From Rossellomorea marisflavi (GTDB lineage: Bacteria; Bacillota; Bacilli; Bacillales; Bacillaceae_B): 64,000 nucleotides of DNA. The notes beneath the pieces are model-generated. The model was not told the DNA's origin and searched no databases. It saw only the letters and a program-made list of their open reading frames with translations. The stretch lies in assembly GCF_022170785.1 (NCBI RefSeq), contig NZ_CP081870.1, forward strand, positions 3,522,001-3,586,000, in the 5' to 3' direction. Below are positions 28,537-37,626 of this stretch, piece by piece (the stretch's first letter is position 1; every line of letters begins with the position of its first letter). The position numbers were made by a program, and so were the translations under genes.

Positions 28537-30147
28537 CTACCAAGCGGAGATGGCCCCGTCCGTACGGGATTCCGTCCCTCCCATTAAAACACCATTGGTA
28601 GGGTTTCTCCAAATGATTTGCCCCCGGCCAAATGAACCGTGATCGGTCGCGACCAGAATCTCGTGACCGCGCCGGGCAAGTGCTTGTGCGATGTGATTCG
28701 GGAATGTCGGTTCGACAGCTACCTGTTTCCCCTTCATCCACTGCCATCTTGGTGCATCGAGGGCAGCCTGTGGATTAAGATGAAAATCAATGGTGTTCAT
28801 GACGACTTGAAAATGACCTTGAGGCTGCATGTAGCCTCCCATGACGCCGAATGGCCCTACAGCTTCACCTGCTTTTGTCAGGAAGCCGGGAATGATCGTA
28901 TGGTATGTCTTCTTTCCAGGTTGAAGGGCATTCGGATGCGCCGGATCCAAGGAGAAATCATGACCGCGGTTTTGCAGTCCGATCCCGGTGCCAGGCACCA
29001 CGATTCCGGATCCGAAGCCCATGTAATTGCTCTGAATGAATGAAACCATATTCCCTTCCCCATCAGCAGTGGCTAGGTATACGGTTCCCCCTTTGGGAGG
29101 CTCATATTCCGTCGGGGTGATGGCGTCTTCCCCGATGACAGAGCGCCTTGCTTCGGCATATTCTTCGCTCAGGAGATGCTGAACGGAAACGGGCATATCC
29201 TTCTCTTCTGTGATGAACGCTTTTCCGTCGGTAAAGGCGAGCTTCATGGCTTCGATTTGTTTATGGTATGTATCGATGCTCTCCTTCTCCGTGACGTCAA
29301 AGCCCTTCATGATGTTCAGCCCCATGAGGGTGACAAGGCCCTGGCCATTCGGTGGGATTTCCCACACATCGTATCCTTTATAATCAGTAGAAATCGGATT
29401 CACCCATTGTGGTCGGTAGGAGGCAAGGTCCTCTTTTGACAAGAAGCCTCCGCCCTGTTGGACAGCTTCAGCTATTTGTCCGGCCAATTCACCCCGGTAG
29501 AAGCTTTCTGCCTTCGTTTCGGCAATGGAGCGGAGGGTTTCCGCATGACCTTTCGAAGACCATACTTCCCCGATTTCCGGAGCCCTTCCTTCGGGGGCAA
29601 AGGTGTCGAACCACGCTTGATATTCCTCCCCTTTGAAAGATTCGCTGAACTTCTTATGGGCGAGGCTCCAATACTTACCGAGTACCGGGCTGATTGGATA
29701 CCCTTCTTCTGCATAGGCGATCGCCGGTGCCAACACCTCGGTCAATGGCAGTTTGCCGAAGCGTTCCGAAAGTTCTGCCCATGCCGACGGAGCTCCCGGG
29801 ACCGTGATGGGAATCGCGCCGTGTACCGGCATGGTCTCGTGTCCTTTTTCCTTCACAGCCTCAATGGAAATGGATGCAGGGGATGGACCACTTGCATTGA
29901 GTCCGTGAAGTTCTCCCTTCACCCATACAAGGGCGAATGCGTCCCCACCGATTCCGTTCGAAGTCGGTTCGACGACGGTCAGGGCTGCAGCCGTGGCGAT
30001 GGCTGCATCGATGGCGTTCCCTCCTTTTTGGAGGATCTCCAAACCTGCCTGGGAGGCGAGGGGCTGAGAAGTCGCCACCATTCCTTTTTTGGCAAACACT
30101 GTGTTACGTATGGAGGAATACGGTTGATACAGGTGATCCATATTCAT
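28537..30147 (-). CDS. ywrD: Gamma-glutamyltransferase family protein, YwrD-like
   Basis: N-terminal-nucleophile hydrolase acting on gamma-glutamyl bonds, as in glutathione. The 536-residue precursor has no signal peptide, so it is cytoplasmic, unlike secreted Ggt. The likely autoprocessing nucleophile is Thr355 in PKGGTVYLATAD; downstream are SNYMGFGSGIVVPGTGIGL and the oxyanion region GVMGGYMQPQGH. The N-terminal block ATSQPLASQAGLEILQKGGN is typical. It overlaps oppF-like ATPase by 4 nt, suggesting that the imported substrate is a gamma-glutamyl peptide. That link is an inference. Confidence 0.9.
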   Translation of the reverse strand: MNMDHLYQPYSSIRNTVFAKKGMVATSQPLASQAGLEILQKGGNAIDAAIATAAALTVVEPTSNGIGGDAFALVWVKGELHGLNASGPSPASISIEAVKEKGHETMPVHGAIPITVPGAPSAWAELSERFGKLPLTEVLAPAIAYAEEGYPISPVLGKYWSLAHKKFSESFKGEEYQAWFDTFAPEGRAPEIGEVWSSKGHAETLRSIAETKAESFYRGELAGQIAEAVQQGGGFLSKEDLASYRPQWVNPISTDYKGYDVWEIPPNGQGLVTLMGLNIMKGFDVTEKESIDTYHKQIEAMKLAFTDGKAFITEEKDMPVSVQHLLSEEYAEARRSVIGEDAITPTEYEPPKGGTVYLATADGEGNMVSFIQSNYMGFGSGIVVPGTGIGLQNRGHDFSLDPAHPNALQPGKKTYHTIIPGFLTKAGEAVGPFGVMGGYMQPQGHFQVVMNTIDFHLNPQAALDAPRWQWMKGKQVAVEPTFPNHIAQALARRGHEILVATDHGSFGRGQIIWRNPTNGVLMGGTESRTDGAISAW

Positions 30148-31145
30148 AAAACCTCACGTCCTTTTTCTACATGATGACAGGCGACAAAATGCTGATCGCC
30201 CATGTCCCGCCATTCGGGTTTCTTCTGTTTGCATAGGTCTGTAGCGATGGGACATCGCGTATGGAACGCACAGCCTGATGGTGGATTGGCCGGATTTGGA
30301 ATCTCCCCCTCCAGGCGGATGCGCTTACGGTCTTTTTGAATGGAGGGCCTTGGAATCGATGATAATAGTGCTTTCGTATAAGGATGCAGCGGATTGGTAT
30401 ACAGCTGTTCCGCTGAAGCTAGTTCAGCCGTATTGCCAAGGTACATCACCATGACCCGGCTGCAGAAGTAGCGGACGACACCGAGATCATGGGAGATGAA
30501 GAGATACGTCAACCCATATTTGGACTGGAGGGTCTTCAGGAGCTTCAGAACCTGCGCCTGCACAGATACATCGAGTGCCGACACAGCTTCATCACATACA
30601 ACAACGGAGGGATTTAACGCAATGGCGCGGGCGATGCCGATCCGCTGACGCTGACCTCCACTGAATTCATGGGGTAGACGATCATAGTGATCTTCCTTCA
30701 GTCCGACCTCTTTCAATAAGTCTATCACTTTCTTCTTGCGCTCAGAGGCTGAAAGATCCGTATGGATGACAAATACTTCTTCAAGTGCCGCTCCGATCTT
30801 TTGCCTCGGGTTCAGGGAAGCGTATGGATCCTGGAAGATCATCTGCATCTGCTTCTTGAATGGAAAACGCTGTCGATTCGAGAGGCTCTGAACCTCTTTC
30901 CCCTGGAAGATGACCTTCCCGTCCGTGACATCCTCAAGCCCGAGGATCGTACGGCCGAGGGTTGACTTCCCGCACCCTGATTCCCCTACGACTCCAAGGC
31001 TCTCACCTTCGAATAACTCAAGGGAGACCTCTTCTACGGCCTTCACATGACCTTGGATGCGTTTCAGCATCCCGCCTTTGATCGGGTAATATTTTTTGAC
31101 TCCTTCGAGTTTAAGAATGGACGGTTTCTCTCGTAGTGCAGACAT
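30144..31145 (-). CDS. Peptide ABC transporter, ATP-binding protein (DppF/OppF-like)
   Basis: Second ATPase of a five-gene peptide importer. Walker A GESGCGKST, signature FSGGQRQRIGIARAI and Walker B VVVCDEAVSALD are intact. The C-terminal extension has the oligopeptide-transporter type CAFHTRCPIATDLCKQKKP cysteine cluster, which in relatives holds an iron-sulfur centre. The ATG at 31145 is 9 nt from AGGAGG; the ATG at 31151 is only 3 nt from it, so I use 31145 (333 residues). The gene overlaps the end of its partner ATPase. Confidence 0.92.
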   Translation of the reverse strand: MSALREKPSILKLEGVKKYYPIKGGMLKRIQGHVKAVEEVSLELFEGESLGVVGESGCGKSTLGRTILGLEDVTDGKVIFQGKEVQSLSNRQRFPFKKQMQMIFQDPYASLNPRQKIGAALEEVFVIHTDLSASERKKKVIDLLKEVGLKEDHYDRLPHEFSGGQRQRIGIARAIALNPSVVVCDEAVSALDVSVQAQVLKLLKTLQSKYGLTYLFISHDLGVVRYFCSRVMVMYLGNTAELASAEQLYTNPLHPYTKALLSSIPRPSIQKDRKRIRLEGEIPNPANPPSGCAFHTRCPIATDLCKQKKPEWRDMGDQHFVACHHVEKGREVL

Positions 31146-32118
31146 CCTCATCAGCCTCCTGTAGCCAGCATTTCACCTTGTGTTCACCCGCCACGATGTA
31201 TTCAGGCGGTGTCTCGGATTTACAACGGTCCATTGCATATGGACAGCGGGGGTGGAACCTGCAGCCGCTGATCTGCTCATCGATGTTCGGCAGGGATCCC
31301 GGTATCGCTTCAAGTTCAAAGTCCGGGTCATCCAGGTTCGGGACCGAGTTAAGCAGCCCCTTTGTGTAGGGATGCTGTGGATTTCCGAAGATGGACTCCA
31401 CGTTCCCCTCTTCAATCTTTTCTCCTGCATACATGACCATGACGCGATCAGCGACTTCAGCGACGACACCCATGTCATGGGTGATCATCATGACGCCCAT
31501 CCCGTACTGCTCTTTCGCGTCCTGGATCAGATCGAGGATCTGGGCCTGGATCGTCACATCCAGTGCAGTCGTCGGTTCATCGGCAATCAGGAGCTTCGGG
31601 GAGCAGGCGAGGGCGATTGCAATCATCACCCGCTGCCTCATCCCGCCGCTAAGTTCATGGGGATACTGCTTCATCCGTTTTTCAGGATAGGGAATCCCTA
31701 CTTGCTTCAGAAGATCGATCCCTTGTCTGTTTGCCTCGCTCTTACCGATCTGTTTATGCAGCATCAGCGGCTCCCTGAGCTGGTAACCGATCGTGAGGAC
31801 CGGGTTCAAGGCAGTCATCGGTTCCTGGAAGATCATCGACATGTCCTTTCCCCTGATCTTCCTGAGCTGCTCTGGTGAATAGGTAACAAGATCATTCCCG
31901 GCGAACTCAATACTTCCCTCTTTAATCGAGCCATTGCTTGGAAGCAGCCCCATGACGGAGAGGGAGGTGATGCTCTTCCCGCATCCCGACTCCCCTACGA
32001 CACAAAGCGTCTCTCCTTTTTTCACCGTGAAGGAGATGCCCCGCACGGCAGATACTTCTCCGTTAGCTGTGCGGAAGGCTGTGACCATATTCTTTACAGA
32101 TAATAGATCTGTCTTCAT
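31111..32118 (-). CDS. Peptide ABC transporter, ATP-binding protein (DppD/OppD-like)
   Basis: First ATPase of the importer, 335 residues. Walker A GESGCGKSI, signature LSGGMRQRVMIAIAL, Walker B LLIADEPTTALD and switch His in MITHDMGVV are present. The C-terminal CRFHPRCPYAMDRCKSETPP matches the conserved Cys-rich OppD/DppD extension. Gap of 8 nt after the binding-protein gene and overlap with the next ATPase indicate one operon. Confidence 0.93.
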   Translation of the reverse strand: MKTDLLSVKNMVTAFRTANGEVSAVRGISFTVKKGETLCVVGESGCGKSITSLSVMGLLPSNGSIKEGSIEFAGNDLVTYSPEQLRKIRGKDMSMIFQEPMTALNPVLTIGYQLREPLMLHKQIGKSEANRQGIDLLKQVGIPYPEKRMKQYPHELSGGMRQRVMIAIALACSPKLLIADEPTTALDVTIQAQILDLIQDAKEQYGMGVMMITHDMGVVAEVADRVMVMYAGEKIEEGNVESIFGNPQHPYTKGLLNSVPNLDDPDFELEAIPGSLPNIDEQISGCRFHPRCPYAMDRCKSETPPEYIVAGEHKVKCWLQEADEDVCTTRETVHS

Positions 32119-32126
32119 CGTTATCC

Positions 32127-33650
32127 CTACTCTCTGTAAACGTTATAGAGTTTCCAAGAACCTGTCGGATCGAGCTTCAAGCCTTTGACGCTCTTATCGG
32201 TTGCGGATGTATTCACACCGTGGTTCATGACGACGATCGGGGCATCTTTCACGATCAGCTTATTGGCTTCATCAAGCTTCTTCGCACGGACATCTTCGTC
32301 GATATTCTCACGTGATTCGTCCACAAGCTTGTCGAAGTCCGGGTTGTTATACTGAACGCGGTTGGATGATCCGATATTGTCTGAATGGAAGTTCGGGTAA
32401 AGAAGCTCACTACCATCAGAGGTCGAGTTCGCCCATCCTAGGAATGTGATATCGTACTTGCCATCGCGTACCGTATCAAGGAATGTACCCCATTCCATGG
32501 ATTCGATCTTCACGTTGAAACCTGCATCCTGAAGCTGTGACTGGGCGATTTCAGCCATGAGCATATAGTTATCACGATTCGGCGTCAGGATGGTGAGTGC
32601 TTTGCTTCCAAAGTCGTTCTTCTTCACCATTTCTTTTGCCTTCTCAGGATCATAGGCATATCCTGCATCATCTGCAGAGGCGTCGTATCCGAATACTTTC
32701 GGACCGATGAGACTGTTACCTTCAACACCAAGGCCGTTCATTTTCTTCACGTATGATGCACGGTCAAGGGCATATGCCACTGCCTGACGGAATTCAGGAT
32801 TATTCATCGGCTCTTTACTCATATTGAAGCCCAGATACGATACTGGAGTCCCTTCTTCCTTGGAAACATTGACGTTCTTCAGCGCTTCGATCCGTTTGAC
32901 CTGTTCTGTCGGAAGGGCATCAAGGAATTGAACCTTCCCTGTTTGAAGCATGGAGATCGCCGTGGATACTTCCGGAACGACCTTGTAGGTTACTTTATCG
33001 AGTTTGGCAGGGTCTCTCCAGTAGTCTTTGTTTTTCTCAAGAACGATCTGATCGCCAGGCGTCCAGCTCACGAATTTGAATGGACCGGTTCCGACAGGCT
33101 CTTTCATGAGATCCTGGGATTGATCCGCTTCAGGGCTGACAATGGCTGCGTTCGAGTGGCTCAACGCCGCAAGAAGGGGTCCATACGGATACTTGGTCTT
33201 GATCTCCACAGTGTAGTCATCGACCACATTCACTGACTCGATCGGCTCTAAGAGTGAAGCCCGTGGCGCAGCCGTCTTCGGATCTCTGAATTTATCAAAT
33301 GTATATTTGACGGCTTCAGCATTAAAGTCCGTACCGTCCTGGAACTTGATGTCTTTCTTCAATTTGATGACCCACGTCTGATCATCAGGCGTTTCATATG
33401 ATTCTGCGAGAAGTGGTTCAATTTCATTTGTCTTGATGTTTCGTTCGAACAATGTCTCATACACTTGATCGATGACATTTGCCGATACGGAATCATTCGT
33501 CATGATCGGGGAGAGTCCTACGGCATCGGATGTTGTTGCATAGGTCAACTCCTGGGCTGCGCTTCCCCCGCTCTTCTTCTGTCCGCCCCCGCTACAGGCA
33601 GCGGTTACCATCATTACGATTGCGACTACTAGTACCAACCATTTCTTCAT
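32127..33650 (-). CDS. Peptide/glutathione-type ABC transporter substrate-binding lipoprotein
   Basis: Extracellular solute-binding protein family 5. The lipoprotein signal is KKWLVLVVAIVMMVTAAC with Cys19 as the lipidation site (processed by Lgt). The SBP_bac_5 domain spans about residues 35-500, with typical blocks such as LAESYETPDDQTWVIKLKKD and TGPFKFVSWTPGDQIVLEKN. Length is 507. Its neighbours (two permeases, two ATPases, gamma-glutamyltransferase) make glutathione or gamma-glutamyl peptides attractive ligands, but sequence alone does not show this. Confidence 0.92.
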   Translation of the reverse strand: MKKWLVLVVAIVMMVTAACSGGGQKKSGGSAAQELTYATTSDAVGLSPIMTNDSVSANVIDQVYETLFERNIKTNEIEPLLAESYETPDDQTWVIKLKKDIKFQDGTDFNAEAVKYTFDKFRDPKTAAPRASLLEPIESVNVVDDYTVEIKTKYPYGPLLAALSHSNAAIVSPEADQSQDLMKEPVGTGPFKFVSWTPGDQIVLEKNKDYWRDPAKLDKVTYKVVPEVSTAISMLQTGKVQFLDALPTEQVKRIEALKNVNVSKEEGTPVSYLGFNMSKEPMNNPEFRQAVAYALDRASYVKKMNGLGVEGNSLIGPKVFGYDASADDAGYAYDPEKAKEMVKKNDFGSKALTILTPNRDNYMLMAEIAQSQLQDAGFNVKIESMEWGTFLDTVRDGKYDITFLGWANSTSDGSELLYPNFHSDNIGSSNRVQYNNPDFDKLVDESRENIDEDVRAKKLDEANKLIVKDAPIVVMNHGVNTSATDKSVKGLKLDPTGSWKLYNVYRE

Positions 33651-33669
33651 CTCTTCATTCCTCCTCTTA

Positions 33670-34569
33670 TTATTGGTTCAAGTTCATATTCGGATCGAGG
33701 GCATCCCGAAGGCCGTCCCCGACAACATTGAAAGCAAATACGATCAGCATGATGGCGATACCTGGCACGATGGTCATATGAGGTGATGTCCACATGAAGT
33801 CCTGCCCTTGTGAGATCATTGCTCCCCACTCCGGTGTCGGAGGCTGAGCCCCGAGGCCGAGATAGCTGAGGGAAGCGGTGGACAGGATGGCCGTCGCCAT
33901 CCTCATCGTGGCAAATACGATGATCGGTGCCGAGCAATTGGGCAGGATGTGCTTTACAAGGATCCGGAAATCACTCGCACCGAGGGATTTCATCGCTTGC
34001 ACATACTCCTGTTTTTTCACGGTTAAGACCGATCCCCTGACGATCCGCGCACACGTCGGGATCGACCAGATCGAGATGGCGATGGCCACATTCACAAGGC
34101 TTGTGCCAAGAACGGCGATGATCAGCATGGCCAACAGGATCCCCGGGAATGCAAATAGAAGGTCGACAATCCGCATGATGATACCATCAAGCCTCTTATA
34201 GTAACCTGCGAGTAACCCAAGGGTCACCCCTCCCGCCAATCCAAGGCCGACTGCTGTAATCCCCACCAATAGGGAAATCCTTGCCCCGTATACGATCCTG
34301 CTCCACAGGTCGCGTCCGAAGTTATCGGTCCCGAGGAAATGGCCTTCCGAGAAGAGGGGCAGCTCGCTTTGTGCCAGATTCTGCTTGAACGGACTATGTA
34401 TCGTGATGACTGGTGCGGCAATGGCCATGACCACTTGAAGCAGGATGATGATGAGGCCGATGATGGCCAGCTTATTCTTCAGCAATCGTTTCATGGTGGT
34501 GACAAACGTACGGTCTTTTTTCTTTTTCGTCTGGATGGCTGTTGTAGCAGCCACAGCTTCTGCACTCAA
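33670..34569 (-). CDS. Peptide ABC transporter permease (DppC/GsiD-like)
   Basis: Inner-membrane permease of 299 residues with six spans. The N-terminal cytoplasmic stretch leads into the first span LAIIGLIIILLQVVMAIAAP. The conserved OppC N-terminal block (LPLFSEGHFLGTDNFGRDL) and the EAA-type loop AMKSLGASDFRILVKHILPN are visible. It is followed by the binding-protein gene after 19 nt. Pairs with the upstream permease. Confidence 0.93.
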   Translation of the reverse strand: MSAEAVAATTAIQTKKKKDRTFVTTMKRLLKNKLAIIGLIIILLQVVMAIAAPVITIHSPFKQNLAQSELPLFSEGHFLGTDNFGRDLWSRIVYGARISLLVGITAVGLGLAGGVTLGLLAGYYKRLDGIIMRIVDLLFAFPGILLAMLIIAVLGTSLVNVAIAISIWSIPTCARIVRGSVLTVKKQEYVQAMKSLGASDFRILVKHILPNCSAPIIVFATMRMATAILSTASLSYLGLGAQPPTPEWGAMISQGQDFMWTSPHMTIVPGIAIMLIVFAFNVVGDGLRDALDPNMNLNQ

Positions 34570-34586
34570 TTGCTTCTCCCCCTCTA

Positions 34587-35528
34587 TTAGTCGTAACTGA
34601 TCCTAGGATCAACGAAGACGTAGATGATATCGACGATCAGATTAACGAGAACAAACAGCGTTGCGACCAGGAGTACCGATCCCTGTACCATTGGGAAATC
34701 CCTTGCGGCGATGGCATCGATCATCAAGCGGCCGACGCCGTTGATGGCGAATACCTGCTCCGTGATGATGGTTCCGCCAAGAAGGAAACCAAAGTTCAAT
34801 CCGATGACCGTGATGACCGGGATCATGGAGTTTTTCAATGCATGGATCCAGACGATCGTCTTTTCTTTCATCCCCTTCGCTCTTGCGGTCCTGATATAAT
34901 CCGCCCGGATGACCTCAAGCATGGAGGATCGACTCATTCGGGCAATCATGGCAGCTGATCCTGTCCCAAGCGTGATGGCCGGGAGGATCAATTGTTTAAA
35001 CCCTTCGGCCGTCCAGAACGGGGCGTCCAGTCCTCCCACCGGCAGGATTTGCAGGTTCACCCCGAAGACGAGGATGAGGAGTGCACCGAGCCAGAAGTTC
35101 GGGATCGAGATCCCTGCGAGTGCAACCACTGTACTCGATACATCCAACCAGGAATTTTGCTTCAGTGCCGATATGATTCCCGCACCCAATCCGATGATCA
35201 CAGCCACGATCATACTGGCCACGGCCAAGTTCAGCGTATTGGGGAACCGGACAGCGAGAGCTTCTGAAACGGATTGCTTCGTCTGATAGGAATACCCGAA
35301 ATCCCCTTGGAAAATATTCTTCAGATAGTCCCAATACTGCACTAGGAATGGGTCATTCAATCCCAGGCTATCCCGGATGGCAGCGATATCCGACTTTGTT
35401 GCCGTCGGTCCTCCGATGATCGATGCCGGATCACCAGGTGCCAGGTGCATGCTACCAAATACCAAAAATGAAATACCCACCAGTAACAGCAGGAGTTCTA
35501 AAAATCTTCGTCCAATCATTGCAGCCAC
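34587..35528 (-). CDS. Peptide ABC transporter permease (DppB/GsiC-like)
   Basis: First gene of the transporter operon; 313 residues with about six spans. The N-terminal FLELLLLLVGISFLVFGSMH followed by APGDPA is the classic DppB opening, and the EAA loop is RTARAKGMKEKTIVWIHALK. RBS AAGGGGGAAGG precedes the start. Upstream are a perfect cre site, a candidate promoter and a 12-bp inverted repeat. Confidence 0.93.
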   Translation of the reverse strand: MAAMIGRRFLELLLLLVGISFLVFGSMHLAPGDPASIIGGPTATKSDIAAIRDSLGLNDPFLVQYWDYLKNIFQGDFGYSYQTKQSVSEALAVRFPNTLNLAVASMIVAVIIGLGAGIISALKQNSWLDVSSTVVALAGISIPNFWLGALLILVFGVNLQILPVGGLDAPFWTAEGFKQLILPAITLGTGSAAMIARMSRSSMLEVIRADYIRTARAKGMKEKTIVWIHALKNSMIPVITVIGLNFGFLLGGTIITEQVFAINGVGRLMIDAIAARDFPMVQGSVLLVATLFVLVNLIVDIIYVFVDPRISYD

Positions 35529-35570
35529 GTGGACCCTTCCCCCTTTATGAAATAGAGAATATAAGCATTT

Positions 35571-35608
35571 CGTTTGTTAGGTAAAATATTTATTTAACCT
35601 AACAAACG
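35571..35608. promoter_or_regulatory. Perfect 12-bp inverted repeat upstream of the peptide ABC operon
   Basis: CGTTTGTTAGGT and ACCTAACAAACG flank a 14-nt AT-rich spacer, between the candidate promoter and the first permease gene. It may be an operator (perhaps for the YwrC-like regulator encoded next door) or a leader-RNA hairpin. There is no T tract to make it a terminator. Confidence 0.6.
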
Positions 35609-35631
35609 TAACCGTAATTACGATAAATCCG

Positions 35632-35660
35632 ATTATATCGAATGCCGAAAGAAAAATCTA
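35632..35660 (-). promoter_or_regulatory. Candidate promoter of the peptide ABC/ywrDBA operon
   Basis: Minus-strand perfect -10 TATAAT with a weak -35 TAGATT 17 nt upstream, about 100 nt before the first gene. Confidence 0.45.
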
Positions 35661-35703
35661 TACATTTTTCTAAAAAATAAATTTATTGTGAATATTCACT
35701 AAT

Positions 35704-35717
35704 TGTTAGCGTTTTCA
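35704..35717. promoter_or_regulatory. Catabolite-responsive element (cre)
   Basis: TGAAAACGCTAACA on the minus strand is a full match to the cre consensus TGWAANCGNTNWCA bound by CcpA with HPr-Ser-P. It lies between the end of the Lrp gene and the ABC operon, about 70 bp upstream of the candidate promoter. Repression or activation cannot be decided without the mapped start site. Confidence 0.75.
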
Positions 35718-35813
35718 CTGGTATATAAAGAATAAAGAGTGTACTTTTCCACAACTCCTCCATGACTATCGGCGCATAAAAATGTCACCATGTGCATATT
35801 TAGTCGCACCCAT

Positions 35814-35843
35814 AAAAAAAGAACCCAACCATCGTTGGATTCT
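35814..35843 (-). terminator. Intrinsic terminator after the Lrp-family gene
   Basis: Minus-strand hairpin AGAATCCAAC-GATG-GTTGGGTTCT followed by seven T. It separates the regulator transcript from the ABC operon. Confidence 0.88.
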
Positions 35844-35852
35844 TCCTGTTCC

Positions 35853-36302
35853 TTATAGTTTCAAACCGCTGCGGCTTTTAAATCTCCGGAGAAGGATGTG
35901 ACTCTCCACCCGTGTGATGCCCTCCAAAGAATACAGTTCATTGTTGATGAATTGTTCAAGGGCCGCGAAGTCCTCCACCAATACGTGCATATGTAGGGTA
36001 CTGGGGCCTGTCATCTGATAGCAGCTCGCCACCGTGGGGTTGTCAGCCAGATTCTGAGCCACTTCCACGAGGAACGCAGGCTCGCAGTCCACCTCGAAGA
36101 AGGCCGAAACCCGCTTCCCCACTTTCTCCGAATTGATGACAACGCTGAAGCGCTCGATCACGCCGTTATCCTTCAGTTGATGAACCCTTTCCCTTACCGT
36201 CACCCTGGAAAGTCCGAGTGACTTTCCTATATCGGCATAGGATAACCTCCCGTCTTCTGTCAGGAGCTGCAGTATTTTTCGATCTGTCTCATCTATTTTC
36301 AT
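35853..36302 (-). CDS. ywrC: Lrp/AsnC family regulator, YwrC-like
   Basis: Transcription factor of 149 residues. The N-terminal winged HTH (DRKILQLLTEDGRLSYADIG, recognition helix LSRVTVRERVHQL) is at about 6-60, followed by a RAM ligand-sensing domain (about 65-140). In B. subtilis the ywrC gene sits beside ywrB-ywrA and its product represses them. Here the same components are present, but a peptide ABC operon lies between regulator and targets. The ywr identity rests on this gene neighbourhood. Confidence 0.85.
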   Translation of the reverse strand: MKIDETDRKILQLLTEDGRLSYADIGKSLGLSRVTVRERVHQLKDNGVIERFSVVINSEKVGKRVSAFFEVDCEPAFLVEVAQNLADNPTVASCYQMTGPSTLHMHVLVEDFAALEQFINNELYSLEGITRVESHILLRRFKSRSGLKL

Positions 36303-36483
36303 TCCAACACCTCTCAGTTTCTGACCCTCAATCGTATCACTATTATATCGATAAACTAGTCTTGTGCAAGTATTTTATCAGAATCTTCCAATAAAGTAAC
36401 ACTAAAAAAGAGGGTTGAGAAAAATAAAAAGGGACCATATAAGTAGAAACAATATCAGTTTAGGTTCTTTACACCGCTTATGA

Positions 36484-36600
36484 TTTCCGTGCAAGACTTC
36501 GCTTTCCGCGGGTAGCCTGTGAGCCTCCTCGGCAAGCCTGCGGGGTCTCACATCAGCTACTCTTCCCGCTGGAGTCTACGTCTTGCTCTCCAATCAACCG
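36484..36600 (+). repeat. Structured repeat, copy 5 (second subtype)
   Basis: Outer stem GCAAGAC / GTCTTGC, inner stems GTAGC / GCTAC and GTGAG / CTCAC, core GAGCCTCCTCGGC and CTGCGGGGTCT. Ends are GATTTCC and CTCCAATCAAC, different from copies 1-4. Nearly the same as copy 6 at 45137. The rest of the 36303-36719 gap holds the ywrC upstream region and the hairpin at 36636. Confidence 0.85.
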
Positions 36601-36635
36601 CTGGAAACAATGAAATCTTTATAGTGATACATAGT

Positions 36636-36683
36636 AAAAACCGAATTCATTTGCCTTGTCGCAGACAAAAGAATTCGGTTTTT
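36636..36683. terminator. Bidirectional terminator-like hairpin after yvaK
   Basis: Perfect 13-bp arms AAAAACCGAATTC and GAATTCGGTTTTT around a 22-nt loop, with A/T tracts on both sides. It would end yvaK transcription on the minus strand. A related hairpin with the same ATTTGCCTT loop start lies after copy 6 at 45287, so it may be part of a longer composite repeat. Confidence 0.8.
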
Positions 36684-36719
36684 CTAAAATTAAAACACGT
36701 TTGTCCCAGCCGTGTTCCA

Positions 36720-37460
36720 CTACCAGTCCAATTTCAGTAAAAAGTCCTTCACATCTTCATACACTTGCTGTCGCTCCTGATCCAGGGTAATAATATGACC
36801 TGATTCCCCGTACCATTTCAATTCCTTCTCTTCACTGAGGATCTCATCATGGATCTGGAAGGCACTTTCTTTATAGAGAGCAGCATCCTTGTCTCCCTGC
36901 AGGATGAGGGCCGGATCCTTGATGGAGGAGAGGCGTGAGCCTGTATCATCGATGAACGATTGAAGTTCATCAAGAAAGCTCATGTCCCTTAGTGCCAGTT
37001 CATCCATCTCTTCCTTCCGCAGTTCTTCCTGTTTTCCTTCAAATGTCTTGAATCGCTCCGCATAACCAATGACCCTGTCCGTAAGATCAATACGACTCTT
37101 CCCCTTGGTCGGTGCGCACATGGAAACCAGCCCGGCTATAGGATGCATCATGGCAAGGCGCAGGGCGAATGTACCCCCTAAGGACACACCGGCCACAGCA
37201 ATCTTATTGTATCCCAGCTCCAGGAGATACTGATATCCCTCTTGAGCACTTCTCCACCACTCATCTGGTGTTGTTTGGATCAGGTCTTCTGCTTCCCAGC
37301 CGTGACCCTTATACAGCGGTGCGTGACACGTGAATCCAGCTTGCCGAAGGACCCTGCCAAGCCCCTTCACATCAACCGTCGACCCTGTAAAGCCATGGAG
37401 GAGAAGGACGGCCCGATCCCCTTCTTTATATGTAAATGGTTTTGGCGCCACCACTTTCAT
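36720..37460 (-). CDS. yvaK: Carboxylesterase, YvaK/Est30 type
   Basis: Alpha/beta-hydrolase of 246 residues that hydrolyses short-chain carboxyl esters. The triad fits Ser93 in GVSLGG, Asp192 in LQGDKD and His222 in ESGHIITLD; the oxyanion loop is LLHGFTG at 20-26. The N terminus KVVAPKPFTYKEG and C terminus KLDW match YvaK closely. In B. subtilis the gene lies in the secG-yvaK-rnr-smpB group; here it stands alone, a rearrangement. Confidence 0.93.
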   Translation of the reverse strand: MKVVAPKPFTYKEGDRAVLLLHGFTGSTVDVKGLGRVLRQAGFTCHAPLYKGHGWEAEDLIQTTPDEWWRSAQEGYQYLLELGYNKIAVAGVSLGGTFALRLAMMHPIAGLVSMCAPTKGKSRIDLTDRVIGYAERFKTFEGKQEELRKEEMDELALRDMSFLDELQSFIDDTGSRLSSIKDPALILQGDKDAALYKESAFQIHDEILSEEKELKWYGESGHIITLDQERQQVYEDVKDFLLKLDW

Positions 37461-37626
37461 TTCGCCATTCCCCGCTTTCTCTTTTGGATGATTTCATTAT
37501 AGGCGAAAAGCATCCCTCTGAATAATGCCTGACAGACATCGATTTCATGCATAACAACCATTAGAAGTCATTGTCAATCAGGTGTATGATGGAATTAAAA
37601 ACATTTTATTAAAGAGAGGTCTCGGC

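Noticed and set aside
35613..35622. CGTAATTACG palindrome as a Zur box
   Set aside because: It lacks the central three bases of the 7-1-7 Zur operator and the flanking half-site matches; probably chance in AT-rich DNA.
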